Below are positions 10,647-17,527 of a stretch of 23,525 nucleotides of DNA, one piece after another. The translations under genes were made by a program, and so were the position numbers. Below the pieces are notes generated by a model. It saw only the letters and a program-made list of their open reading frames with translations, was not told the DNA's origin and ran no database searches. The DNA is taken from positions 1 through 23,525 of the forward strand of contig CAZJHX010000164.1 in assembly GCA_964545715.1 (NCBI GenBank). The letters are read 5' to 3'. The DNA comes from CAZJHX01 sp964545715. GTDB lineage: Bacteria > Myxococcota_A > UBA9042 > GCA-2863065. How positions within the stretch are numbered: position 1 is the stretch's first letter; each line of letters opens with the position of its first letter.

Positions 10647-10997
10647 CTACGGCTCTGCGGCGAACACGACATTGGTGTAACCACCCTTGAGCAACGCATC
10701 GAGCAGGGCGACAACGGCTGCGTACATCACCTTCTTGTCCGCGGTCACGACAACCTCGGGCTTGGGCGCGCTCTTGGCCATCAACGCGACCAGGTCCGCA
10801 TAGTCGGCGGACTTCGGAGGCGTGGAGACGGTCCATGAGCGCTCGCAAAAGTGCGCGGCCGTGACCCCGGCGACCAGCGACAGGCTCACTCGCGCCTCGG
10901 TCGGACACCGAACCGGCGGATCCGGCGGTGACGCCGGCACAGCGGCGCTGCAGGAGAAGCCGAAAACCACGAACAGCATGAGCAAGAGCGGGCGCAT
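10647..10997 (-). CDS. ExbD/TolR-like exported protein
   Basis: The protein has 116 residues. The N-terminal hydrophobic stretch (RPLLLMLFVVFGFSC) is a signal peptide or lipoprotein signal; the lipobox-like GFSC is poor, so signal peptidase I cleavage near SAA is an alternative. The C-terminal half carries the periplasmic ExbD/TolR pattern: VVVTADKKVMYAAVVALLD, then GGYTNVVFAAE, matching the family's ADK-x-V-x-Y, D-x-L and G-Y/V spacing. Normal ExbD has a short cytoplasmic tail and a membrane helix with an essential Asp that couples to the ExbB proton channel. No such Asp is visible in this hydrophobic segment, so it probably cannot use proton flow itself. It is first in the minus-strand operon. 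A palindrome containing TATACT ends 4 bases upstream of the ATG, allowing a leaderless or near-leaderless transcript. A much longer upstream extension of this frame is antisense to the next gene and is not used. Confidence 0.7.
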   Translation of the reverse strand: MRPLLLMLFVVFGFSCSAAVPASPPDPPVRCPTEARVSLSLVAGVTAAHFCERSWTVSTPPKSADYADLVALMAKSAPKPEVVVTADKKVMYAAVVALLDALLKGGYTNVVFAAEP

Positions 10998-11001
10998 CGC
11001 G

Positions 11002-11015
11002 GCGAGTATACTCGC
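11002..11015. promoter_or_regulatory. 14-base palindrome containing TATACT, probable bidirectional promoter
   Basis: GCGAGTATACTCGC is a perfect dyad in the 81-base divergent gap between the five-gene minus operon and the secreted-protein gene at 11079. Because it is symmetrical, a TATACT -10-like hexamer (5 of 6 to consensus) reads on both strands. Minus-strand transcription would start at or just before the ATG at 10997; plus-strand transcription would give a leader of about 60 bases. No good -35 is visible on either side, so the dyad may also be an activator or repressor site. Confidence 0.5.
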
Positions 11016-11078
11016 GATCCGCCACAGGGGCCGGTAAGCTGTAGCCTCGGGTGTTGGTGCGTGCATGAGGAGTCGAAG

Positions 11079-11660
11079 ATGCGTGTGCTTTTTTGCGCCC
11101 TGGCCCTGGCTGTTGCCGCGCCCGCGGTCGCTCAGACCCCACCCCAGCCCCTGCCGCCCCAATACGATCTGCCGCTGCGTGAAGCCGCCGAGCGCGCTCA
11201 AAAAGCTAAAGAGGACACCATCGCCCTGCGCATCCGCCTGCGCGAGCTGGCCGCCGAGATCCTGCACTACAAAGAAGACGCGTTTATCGCGGTGGTCCAC
11301 TCGGACGAGCTGGGTGCCTCCTTTGCTATGCAGCGCGTTCAATACCGGCTGGACGGGCACGTGATCTACGACAGCCGGGGCGGGCCGGTCCCCGAGGCGC
11401 TCGCCGTTTTGCAGGAGTCTGTAGCGCCGGGACTGCACTCGCTGGAGATCATGATGGAGGTGCGCGGCGCCGATCCGGTCTTCGACTACACGCGCGGGTA
11501 CGCGTTTCGCCTGAAAAAGACGGTCCCGCTGTACGCGACGCGCGGCTCGACCGCCCGCGTCGTGGTCGCCGGCTACCAGCAGGGCAACCCGCTGACCACT
11601 GAGATGGAAGACAAGCCGTCGATGAAGGTGAGCGTCACAGTCCGCGCAAACGGTCAGTAG
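11079..11660 (+). CDS. Secreted protein of unknown function with N-terminal helix and beta-rich body
   Basis: The protein has 193 residues from the ATG at 11079, preferred over a GTG at 11061 because GAGGAG lies 5' of it at suitable spacing and the signal peptide then begins normally (MRVLFCALALAV, cleavage after AVAQ). The mature protein starts with a Pro-rich stretch, then a charged amphipathic helix of about 35 residues (REAAERAQKAKEDTIALR, likely coiled coil). A region of about 120 residues follows with the look of an immunoglobulin-like beta-sandwich (YRLDGHVIYDS, APGLHSLEIMMEVRG, VSVTVRAN). No catalytic motif is seen. It diverges from the ExbD-like/monooxygenase operon across a symmetrical promoter-like dyad, so the two may be co-regulated. 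Its stop overlaps the opposing kinase gene by 7 bases. I do not recognise the family. Confidence 0.75.
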   Translation: MRVLFCALALAVAAPAVAQTPPQPLPPQYDLPLREAAERAQKAKEDTIALRIRLRELAAEILHYKEDAFIAVVHSDELGASFAMQRVQYRLDGHVIYDSRGGPVPEALAVLQESVAPGLHSLEIMMEVRGADPVFDYTRGYAFRLKKTVPLYATRGSTARVVVAGYQQGNPLTTEMEDKPSMKVSVTVRANGQ

Positions 11661-12559
11661 CTCAGCACATGCTCCAGCGCTCGGGCGGCCTCGGCGATCA
11701 AGGCGTCGTCGGCCTGGTCCGCGGCGTAAGCGACCAGGTGCACAGCGTAGGTCGCAGCCGTATGCCTGGCGCGCCGCTGCATGGCTGCGCTGACCGCACC
11801 GTAGGCCGCCCAAAACGCCGGCCGCGCCGAGGGCCCCAGCAGGGTGTAGACCACTCCCAGATCGCGCGCCGGATCGCCGATGCACAGGTCGCCCCAATCG
11901 ATGGCGGCGCATAGGCGGCCGTCGTCCGTAAACAGCAGATTGCGCGCGTGCAGATCCCCGTGCAGCAGCGCGTGCTCAGCGACGGAGCCATCATCGGGCG
12001 GCGCGTTGAGCATCGCCCGTAGCTCGGCGAGCGCGGACAAGGCGACCGCTCCTTCCAGCAACCGCGACCGCTTCAAAGCCCGCGCGGCGGCCCCGGCCAT
12101 GTCGGACCGAAAGTCGTCGCGTGGAGCGCCGAGCGCGGCCGCGTCCTGCGGTGCGATGTCATGCACCGCGCGCACAAACGCGCCCAGCTCAGGCGCCACG
12201 GCAGAGCGTTGCTCCGTGGTGAGCCCCAGCCGGTCGCCTGTGACGCCGGGCAGCAGCGGATACCCTAAGAAGGCAAAAGGAAAGCGGTCCGTCGGGCGTC
12301 CGAAGTGGCTGGGCGTTGGAATCGGCAGCGGCAGTCGAGGCGCCAGGCGGGGCAACACACGCGCCTCGACGTGGATCAGCCCAACGGCAGCTTCTCGGCG
12401 CGGAAAACGAAAGACACGATCCCCGGCGCGCCACACGGTGTTGTCCCAGCCGGCCCCAAGGGGCGCCAGCTCAGCGTCCGCCAGCTCGGGAAACTGGCCG
12501 CCGATCAGCGCCCTCGCCAGCGCCTCATCGACGCCGTGAGCAGGATCCCAGGGGTTCAA
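11654..12559 (-). CDS. APH/choline-kinase-family phosphotransferase
   Basis: The protein has 301 residues. It has a kinase-like fold, with a weak glycine-containing N-terminal lobe (LGAGWDNTVWRAGDRVFRFP, 34-53), the catalytic loop HGDLHARN (H200, D202, N207) and the metal-binding IDWGD (D221). These are the signatures of aminoglycoside phosphotransferase-fold enzymes, which phosphorylate small hydroxylated molecules (antibiotics, choline, homoserine, sugars). The substrate cannot be read from the sequence, and an antibiotic-resistance role should not be assumed for a chromosomal copy like this. The start is a TTG at 12559 directly abutting the TGA of the HEAT/ankyrin gene, so expression probably depends on that gene's translation. 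It converges on the secreted-protein gene with a 7-base overlap. Confidence 0.85.
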   Translation of the reverse strand: MNPWDPAHGVDEALARALIGGQFPELADAELAPLGAGWDNTVWRAGDRVFRFPRREAAVGLIHVEARVLPRLAPRLPLPIPTPSHFGRPTDRFPFAFLGYPLLPGVTGDRLGLTTEQRSAVAPELGAFVRAVHDIAPQDAAALGAPRDDFRSDMAGAAARALKRSRLLEGAVALSALAELRAMLNAPPDDGSVAEHALLHGDLHARNLLFTDDGRLCAAIDWGDLCIGDPARDLGVVYTLLGPSARPAFWAAYGAVSAAMQRRARHTAATYAVHLVAYAADQADDALIAEAARALEHVLSY

Positions 12560-14353
12560 TCAGTACCAGGAGGGCGCGAACAACATCCCGTGCTCGCCGA
12601 ACGCGACGGCCGCCGGATCATCGGCCCCGTCACTGCCCGCCACGGTGACGTCTACATAGACGTAGCGAACCTCATCGTCGCCATGTGCTCTGCGCAGCAT
12701 CTCCAGAGAATAGTCGCTGACATAGGTCGCAGGCGAGCCGTGGGCCTGGACATCGTCCAACGTGGCGTCCATCGCCAGGGCGTGCCGGCGCCATGTGCTG
12801 CCGTCCAGCGAGTAGTTCAAGCCGATTCGCACGCGGGCGTTGGGCGCAAACTGGTCAAAGTAGGCCTTGGTCGCTGTCCCAAACGCGAGATCGGTGTGCT
12901 GACCGGCCGCCTGCGGCAGTTCGAAAGCCTGCGACTCATAGCTGCGCGGTGTTCCGTCCGGGCCCGAGGTCAGCGTGCGACCGCTGAACAGCCGGGCAAA
13001 GCCCTCCAGCGGCACGGTCGGCTCGTCGGACCGGCGCTCGATCGCCTCCAGAAGCTCCGCGAGTGCGGTGTGCCCGGCAGCCCGAGCCAGCGCTGCAGCC
13101 GTCTTGCCCTGGTCGTCTGCGGCGTCCCTGTCGGCGCCGGACTCCAGCAACAGCCGGACGGCATACGTCGCTCCGGCTCCCGCGCTTTGGCGCAGCAGCT
13201 CATCGGCCGGGGTTCCACGCTCGAGCGCCGCGTCGATCGCTTTCTGGGCGCGCTCGAACAGCAGCGCCTCCACCCGCTTCAGCCCCTCGACCGCAGCCAG
13301 GCTGAGCGCGGCGTCATCCGACGCGGCGGCGATGGTCAGCGCGGCCGCGGCCTTCTCACCGCCGATCTCACCCAGCGCCTGCGCGGCGGCCACACGAACA
13401 TCCGAGCTCTCGTCGCCGGTCATCGCCTCGTATAGCTGGGGGGCGTCCACCCCGACAGCGCCCAGAACCTCGGCCATCGACTGGCGCACCGACGCGTCGG
13501 CGTCTCCGATGCCCAGCGGATGGCGCCTCGGGCGGGTCTTGCCGTTCGGCGCGGTCACGTTCAGCAGCACCGGCCTGATGACGCTGACATCCAGTCCGCG
13601 AGCCACCGCTTGCCGCACGGCGACAGCCAGCGCTCGAGCGCCGTTCTTGCGGATATGGCGACGCCCCAGCAGGTTGCGGCCCGGGCGCTCTTCCACCCGA
13701 TCGGCGATCTTGGCCAGGGTCGCCTCCAGATCCAGATGGGCCAGCAGCCCAAGCGCGTCCGCAGCGTCAAAGCCGCCCTTTGAGGTCGCAAGCGAGTCCA
13801 GCAGCGACAGAAGCCGCTTGATCGCCGCGGGATCCGCCTGCTCCGCCAGCGCCAGCACCGCCGTCTGGCGGGCCTGGGTCGCCACGGCCGGCTCATCCCA
13901 CTGGCGACAGATGAAGTCGATGAGCGCGGAGACCACGCGCGGGTCCTCTGCGGTGCGTAGCCCTTCAGCCGCCACGGCGCACTCGGCGGCGTCACCCGAC
14001 ACCAGTGTCGCCAGGTAGGGGTCCAGCCGACGCGCCATCAGAAGGTCGGCGGCCGCGGTCTTGATGGCGTCGTGCTCTCCATACTCGGCCAGATCCTCCA
14101 GCAGCTCCTCGTCGTCGCTGAGCTTGCTCAAGGCGGCGCGGCACACGTCCAGATCCGCATCGCCCCGAGCCACGGCAGCCAGGACCGCCCGGTTCTCGAC
14201 GTTGCCGATCGCCGCGGCGCGAACGCTGGGATCGGTGTCCCGCGTCAGCACGCGCACGAGCTTCACAGGGTCCTGGAGCTCACGAACGGCTACAATGCGC
14301 ACCTGCGGATCGGAGTGCCGCCACTTCGGCCGGAAATAATCAAAAAAGGCCAT
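12560..14353 (-). CDS. HEAT-repeat protein with one ankyrin repeat and a beta-rich C-terminal domain
   Basis: The protein has 597 residues with no signal peptide, so it is probably cytoplasmic. Residues 10-220 and 283-375 consist of paired helices of HEAT type (DPSVRAAAIGNV, DASVRQSMAEVLGAVG, SSDVRVAAAQALGEIGG). A single ankyrin-like unit follows at about 394-437 (YAVRLLLESGADRDAADDQG, then KTAAALARAAGHTALAELL). Residues 445-597 are a separate beta-rich domain with Trp/Tyr-rich strands and a WY end, of no family I know. HEAT and ankyrin repeats bind proteins and carry no catalysis. The ATG at 14353 has GAGGG about 10 bases upstream. It diverges from the WD40 gene (60-base gap) and abuts the downstream kinase gene with no gap, so a scaffold-plus-kinase pair is plausible. 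Confidence 0.85.
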   Translation of the reverse strand: MAFFDYFRPKWRHSDPQVRIVAVRELQDPVKLVRVLTRDTDPSVRAAAIGNVENRAVLAAVARGDADLDVCRAALSKLSDDEELLEDLAEYGEHDAIKTAAADLLMARRLDPYLATLVSGDAAECAVAAEGLRTAEDPRVVSALIDFICRQWDEPAVATQARQTAVLALAEQADPAAIKRLLSLLDSLATSKGGFDAADALGLLAHLDLEATLAKIADRVEERPGRNLLGRRHIRKNGARALAVAVRQAVARGLDVSVIRPVLLNVTAPNGKTRPRRHPLGIGDADASVRQSMAEVLGAVGVDAPQLYEAMTGDESSDVRVAAAQALGEIGGEKAAAALTIAAASDDAALSLAAVEGLKRVEALLFERAQKAIDAALERGTPADELLRQSAGAGATYAVRLLLESGADRDAADDQGKTAAALARAAGHTALAELLEAIERRSDEPTVPLEGFARLFSGRTLTSGPDGTPRSYESQAFELPQAAGQHTDLAFGTATKAYFDQFAPNARVRIGLNYSLDGSTWRRHALAMDATLDDVQAHGSPATYVSDYSLEMLRRAHGDDEVRYVYVDVTVAGSDGADDPAAVAFGEHGMLFAPSWY

Positions 14354-14413
14354 TTGCTGCTGCCCTCGAACGCTTTGGATTCCTACACCTCATCGTGTCG
14401 TGGCCGCTCCGGC

Positions 14414-16288
14414 TTGAGCCGAACGCTGCTGACGACCCTGGCGATCACCCTTCTGGGGGCGCCGACCGCGTCCGGACAACTGCTGGATCGGCACGGGGAT
14501 CCGCTGCCCGCCGGCGCCACCGCACGCATGGGCTGGACCCGATTGGCGCATGGCGGCTACGTCCGCAGCATCACGTTTTCTTCAGATGGGCGGTCGATCT
14601 TTTCGACCGGCGTGGACGACACGCTGCGCGCTTGGGATGTCGGCGATGGGCGCGCGCTGTGGACGCTTGACTCAGGCTGTGGCGGCGAGTGCCTCTCGCG
14701 CGGACCCAACGACCGGCTGGCGCTGCTGTCCCACAATGAGCTTCTGTTGGTCAACGGCGCGGACGGCAAGCTCGAGAAGCGCCGTCGTGTCGGCCACAGC
14801 GCAACCCCGATGGCCTGGTCGCCCGATGGCGCCTGGTTCGCCGTGTCTCGATACAGCAAGGGCGTGGAGCTGCTCTCGGCCGCCGGCAAACCGCCCATCC
14901 GCCTGAAGACGCCCAGCCCGCTGTGGCCGGAAGTGATGCGCTTCAGCCCGGACTCCAAGACGATCGCGGTCGCGCACAGCAAGGACGTCTACGTGTTCTC
15001 TCTGAGCCGCCCCGGCGCGCCGGCCGTGCTGAAGGGTCACACCGCGGGTGTGGAGGGCGTCGCGTTTCTGCCGGACGGCAAGGTGGTCAGCGGAGGCCGC
15101 GACAAGACGATCCGGGTGTGGTCGTGGTCGCCGCCAAAGCTGCTGCGCACGTTGAAATCACCGACGCGAATGGCCTGGGGCACTGAGATCTATGGGGTGG
15201 CCGCCAGCCCGGACGGCAAGCACGTCGCAACGGGCCACGGCGACGGCGCGGTGCTTTGGTCGACCGCGGACTGGACGCCCCGCCATATTCTCAAAGGGTC
15301 GACGACGAGCGCGCTGGCGTTCTCGCCGGACAGCACACGCCTGGCCACGGGCTCCGAGGACCACTTCGTACGGATCTGGAACGTGGCGGACGGCCTGGAC
15401 GTACATCCGCGACGGGAGTGGTGCCGCTGGATGAAAGACCTGCGCGTGGACGGCGACACCTTTCTGATCGGCTGTTACGACGGCTCGGTCAGGCGCCATA
15501 AGCTGTCCGACGGTGCGCCGATCGAGACCGTGGGCCACGTGATGGGCCGAGTGCGCGGCGACCCGATTCGGCGGCTGGCGGTGCTGCCTGGCGGCGCCGT
15601 GGTGGCGGCGGGCGACTACGACGGCATCCGCGTGCTGCGAAAGGGAAAGCCGGCGCGCCGAATCGGCGACCAGGAGGACCACGAGCCGGGCAACGTCTTT
15701 GTGGCCCTGCCCGGCGGCAAGCGGCTCGTGTCGGCGTACATGACCGATCTGGTCGAGTGGCGCGTCGCCGACGGCAAGGAGCTCCGACGCCGCGAGACGG
15801 GCCACAAGGACGTCATCGAGGCGATCGAAGTAGGCCCCAAGGACGGCCTGATCGCCACCGGCGATGAAGAAGGCGTGGTCAAGCTGTGGTCGATGGGCAG
15901 CTTGAAGCCTCGCGGCATGCTCATTCACGACAAGGACAAGGAAGACGACATCCGCGCACTGGCATTTGCCCCGGCGGGCGGCACGCTGGCGTCCTCGTGC
16001 GGCGACGGCTGGATTCGGCTGTGGGCGCTCCCGCGTGGACGGCAGCTCCGCGCCTGGGACCCCGACTGCTACGGCATCTCCGACCTGGCGTACAGTCCGG
16101 CGGGCGACCTTCTGGCCGCGGCGTGCGGAAAGAACTACGTCCTGTTGTTTGACCCGGCCACAAAAGCCGTCCGGCGCCGGCTGAACGGGCATCAGGCGTC
16201 GATCAGCGGCGTGGCGTTCTCGCGAGACGGCAAACGGCTGGTGTCAATTTCGAGAGACTGGACGGCCTTGATCTGGCCGATGAATTAG
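14414..16288 (+). CDS. Secreted WD40 beta-propeller protein
   Basis: The protein has 624 residues from a TTG at 14414, the only start that begins directly at a normal signal peptide (SRTLLTTLAITLLGAPTASG, cleaved before QLLDRHG). The frame is open further upstream, but that stretch lies inside the divergent HEAT gene and is not coding. Just after the signal peptide comes DRHGDPLPAGATARMGWTRL, a motif I associate with exported WD40 proteins of planctomycete type. At least a dozen WD40 units follow to the C-terminus, with SSDGRSIFSTGVDDTLRAWD, SGGRDKTIRVWSW, TGSEDHFVRIWN, SSCGDGWIRLWALP and SISRDWTALIWP as good blade ends, enough for two propellers. No enzyme domain is attached. The likely role is a periplasmic or surface binding scaffold. 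It converges on the desaturase gene with a 24-base gap and no visible terminator hairpin. Confidence 0.88.
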   Translation: MSRTLLTTLAITLLGAPTASGQLLDRHGDPLPAGATARMGWTRLAHGGYVRSITFSSDGRSIFSTGVDDTLRAWDVGDGRALWTLDSGCGGECLSRGPNDRLALLSHNELLLVNGADGKLEKRRRVGHSATPMAWSPDGAWFAVSRYSKGVELLSAAGKPPIRLKTPSPLWPEVMRFSPDSKTIAVAHSKDVYVFSLSRPGAPAVLKGHTAGVEGVAFLPDGKVVSGGRDKTIRVWSWSPPKLLRTLKSPTRMAWGTEIYGVAASPDGKHVATGHGDGAVLWSTADWTPRHILKGSTTSALAFSPDSTRLATGSEDHFVRIWNVADGLDVHPRREWCRWMKDLRVDGDTFLIGCYDGSVRRHKLSDGAPIETVGHVMGRVRGDPIRRLAVLPGGAVVAAGDYDGIRVLRKGKPARRIGDQEDHEPGNVFVALPGGKRLVSAYMTDLVEWRVADGKELRRRETGHKDVIEAIEVGPKDGLIATGDEEGVVKLWSMGSLKPRGMLIHDKDKEDDIRALAFAPAGGTLASSCGDGWIRLWALPRGRQLRAWDPDCYGISDLAYSPAGDLLAAACGKNYVLLFDPATKAVRRRLNGHQASISGVAFSRDGKRLVSISRDWTALIWPMN

Positions 16289-16312
16289 GGCCCGCGCCGG
16301 GGTCAGGCGGAC

Positions 16313-17398
16313 CTACGCCGGGTCCAGCGCGGCGTGCTCGCCCGTGCCGGTGACCGCCTCGGGCGCGTCGGGCTCCTCGACGACCTCTTGTTTGTGGTGC
16401 TCGGGAAAGTCGACCCACTTGCAGTTGGCCTCGTCGACCAGGCGCAGGTTCCACCACTTCCAGGCCTGCCACGACGTGATGTGCGGCACGCGGTTGAACA
16501 TCGGGACCGCGTTGTGCGCCTCTTCCAGGCGGTAGTTCGGCACCTTGGGCGCCAGATGGTGGATGTGGTGGAAGTTGATGTTGCCCGCAAACCACTGGCC
16601 GATGGGACCCAGCTTCAGGTACGAGCTGCCCTTCAGCGCGGAGTCTTCAAAGCTCCACTCGGCCTTGGGCGCCCAATACGAGCCCTCGTAGTGGTGCTGC
16701 GCGTAGAAGAGCCACAGGCCGGCGATGGCGGAGACAACGCAGATCGGCATTTGGATCAGAAAGGCGTTCCACAGACCGATGGTCGACGCGAGACCCCAGA
16801 TGATGCCCGCGTAAATGAGGTTCTGCGCGTAGACGCCGCGGCGGGTCCGCCAGTCAACGCCCTTGTGGACGAAGCGAAACTCGACGATGAACAGCCACAA
16901 CCCGCCGATTGTAAAGAGGATAAAGGGGTGGCGGTAGAAGCGATAGTAGGCGCGCACGTACCATGGGGAGTCGTTGAACTCCTGGAGGCCCATGCACCAG
17001 AAATATCCTGTGCCGCGCTCCTCGATCTGGCCGGAGGTCTTGTGATGACGGGCGTGATCAGCGCGCCACTGCAGGTACGGGGTATAGGCGATGACCCCTG
17101 TCCAGAAGCCCACGATGTCATTGGCCTTTTGCGATTTGAAGAAGGCGCCGTGCCCACAGTCGTGGCTGAAGATGAAGATCCGCACGACCAGTCCGGCGGT
17201 GGGGACGGACAGCAGCAACGTCAACGCGTAGGACACGTCCAGGCTGAGGTACATGAGGTACCACATGACGAAGAAGGCAACCGTCGTCGTGATGAGCTGA
17301 AAGAGCGTCTTGGCCAGGATCGGCTGCCGAAACGGCTTGACCGCATCCTGCCAGCGCGGCTCTACAGTCTCGGAGGGGGTATTAGTCGACAACGTCAT
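16313..17398 (-). CDS. Membrane fatty acid desaturase
   Basis: The protein has 361 residues. The three histidine boxes of di-iron membrane desaturases are intact: HDCGH (H79-H83), HARHH (H115-H119) and HHIHH (H277-H281, in NINFHHIHHLAPKVPNYRL). Two pairs of membrane segments flank them in the usual order (about 30-75 and 160-235). These enzymes use O2 and electrons from a reductase to put a cis double bond into an acyl chain. The HDCGHG and HHIHHLAPKVPNYRL forms are closest to the Delta-12/omega-6-type branch, though regiochemistry cannot be fixed from sequence. The C-terminal tail of about 50 residues is acidic. No clear ribosome site is present (GGGAG is only one base from the ATG). Upstream is a good sigma-70-like promoter with an inverted repeat over its -10 and start site, implying repressor control, for example in response to membrane fluidity or acyl status. 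Confidence 0.93.
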   Translation of the reverse strand: MTLSTNTPSETVEPRWQDAVKPFRQPILAKTLFQLITTTVAFFVMWYLMYLSLDVSYALTLLLSVPTAGLVVRIFIFSHDCGHGAFFKSQKANDIVGFWTGVIAYTPYLQWRADHARHHKTSGQIEERGTGYFWCMGLQEFNDSPWYVRAYYRFYRHPFILFTIGGLWLFIVEFRFVHKGVDWRTRRGVYAQNLIYAGIIWGLASTIGLWNAFLIQMPICVVSAIAGLWLFYAQHHYEGSYWAPKAEWSFEDSALKGSSYLKLGPIGQWFAGNINFHHIHHLAPKVPNYRLEEAHNAVPMFNRVPHITSWQAWKWWNLRLVDEANCKWVDFPEHHKQEVVEEPDAPEAVTGTGEHAALDPA

Positions 17399-17410
17399 GC
17401 TCCCGGCACG

Positions 17411-17437
17411 TGATGCATCTTAGAACGCGTTGCATCA
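17411..17437. promoter_or_regulatory. Inverted repeat overlapping the desaturase -10 and start site
   Basis: TGATGCA (17411-17417) and TGCATCA (17431-17437) are exact inverted copies separated by 13 bases. The upstream arm overlaps the proposed -10 of the desaturase promoter and the other arm covers about +10 to +16 of the transcript. This placement is typical of a repressor operator. The regulator is not in the window. Confidence 0.5.
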
Positions 17438-17462
17438 TGCCTGTACGGGGGGCCAACGTCAA
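17434..17462 (-). promoter_or_regulatory. Sigma-70-like promoter for the desaturase
   Basis: On the minus strand, TTGACG (17462-17457) lies 17 bases before CATGAT (17439-17434). The -35 matches consensus at 5 of 6 positions and the -10 at 4 of 6, with ideal spacing. Transcription would start near 17427, giving a leader of about 28 bases. Confidence 0.55.
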
Positions 17463-17480
17463 CAGATGTTCCAAACCAAT

Positions 17481-17516
17481 TTACATAAGGATTACAAACG
17501 TTTACGAATCGTTTAC
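17481..17516 (+). repeat. Four helically phased TTAC motifs
   Basis: TTAC occurs at 17481, 17492, 17502 and 17513, that is at steps of 11, 10 and 11 bases, close to one DNA turn each. The last two are longer exact copies (CGTTTAC at 17499 and 17510). The region is AT-rich against a GC-rich background. All copies face the same side of the helix, as expected for cooperative regulator binding, and they overlap the promoter of the lipoprotein gene at 17528. Confidence 0.5.
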
Positions 17517-17519
17517 AAT
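17491..17519 (+). promoter_or_regulatory. Promoter-like hexamers for the CRTAC1-like lipoprotein gene
   Basis: ATTACA (17491-17496) and TACAAT (17514-17519) are spaced by 17 bases, matching the -35 and -10 consensus at 4 and 5 of 6 positions. The start of transcription would fall at about 17526, two bases before the ATG at 17528. No Shine-Dalgarno precedes that ATG, so a leaderless transcript is likely. Confidence 0.45.
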
Positions 17520-17527
17520 GCCAGCCC

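Noticed and set aside
10998..11912. Long N-terminal extension of the ExbD-like frame
   Set aside because: It runs antisense through the secreted-protein gene and into the kinase gene, with no motif; the signal peptide begins at 10997.
11654..12559. Kinase gene as an antibiotic-resistance determinant
   Set aside because: Only the general APH fold motifs are visible; there is no mobile element nearby and its context is a scaffold gene.
12305..13435. 376-residue plus-strand open frame
   Set aside because: It is antisense to the kinase and HEAT genes, Arg/Gln-rich and without recognisable structure.
14072..14413. N-terminal extension of the WD40 frame
   Set aside because: It lies inside the divergent HEAT-repeat gene, and the signal peptide begins at 14414.
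16289..16312. Possible bidirectional terminator between the WD40 and desaturase genes
   Set aside because: The 24-base gap has no stem of useful length and no T-run on either strand.
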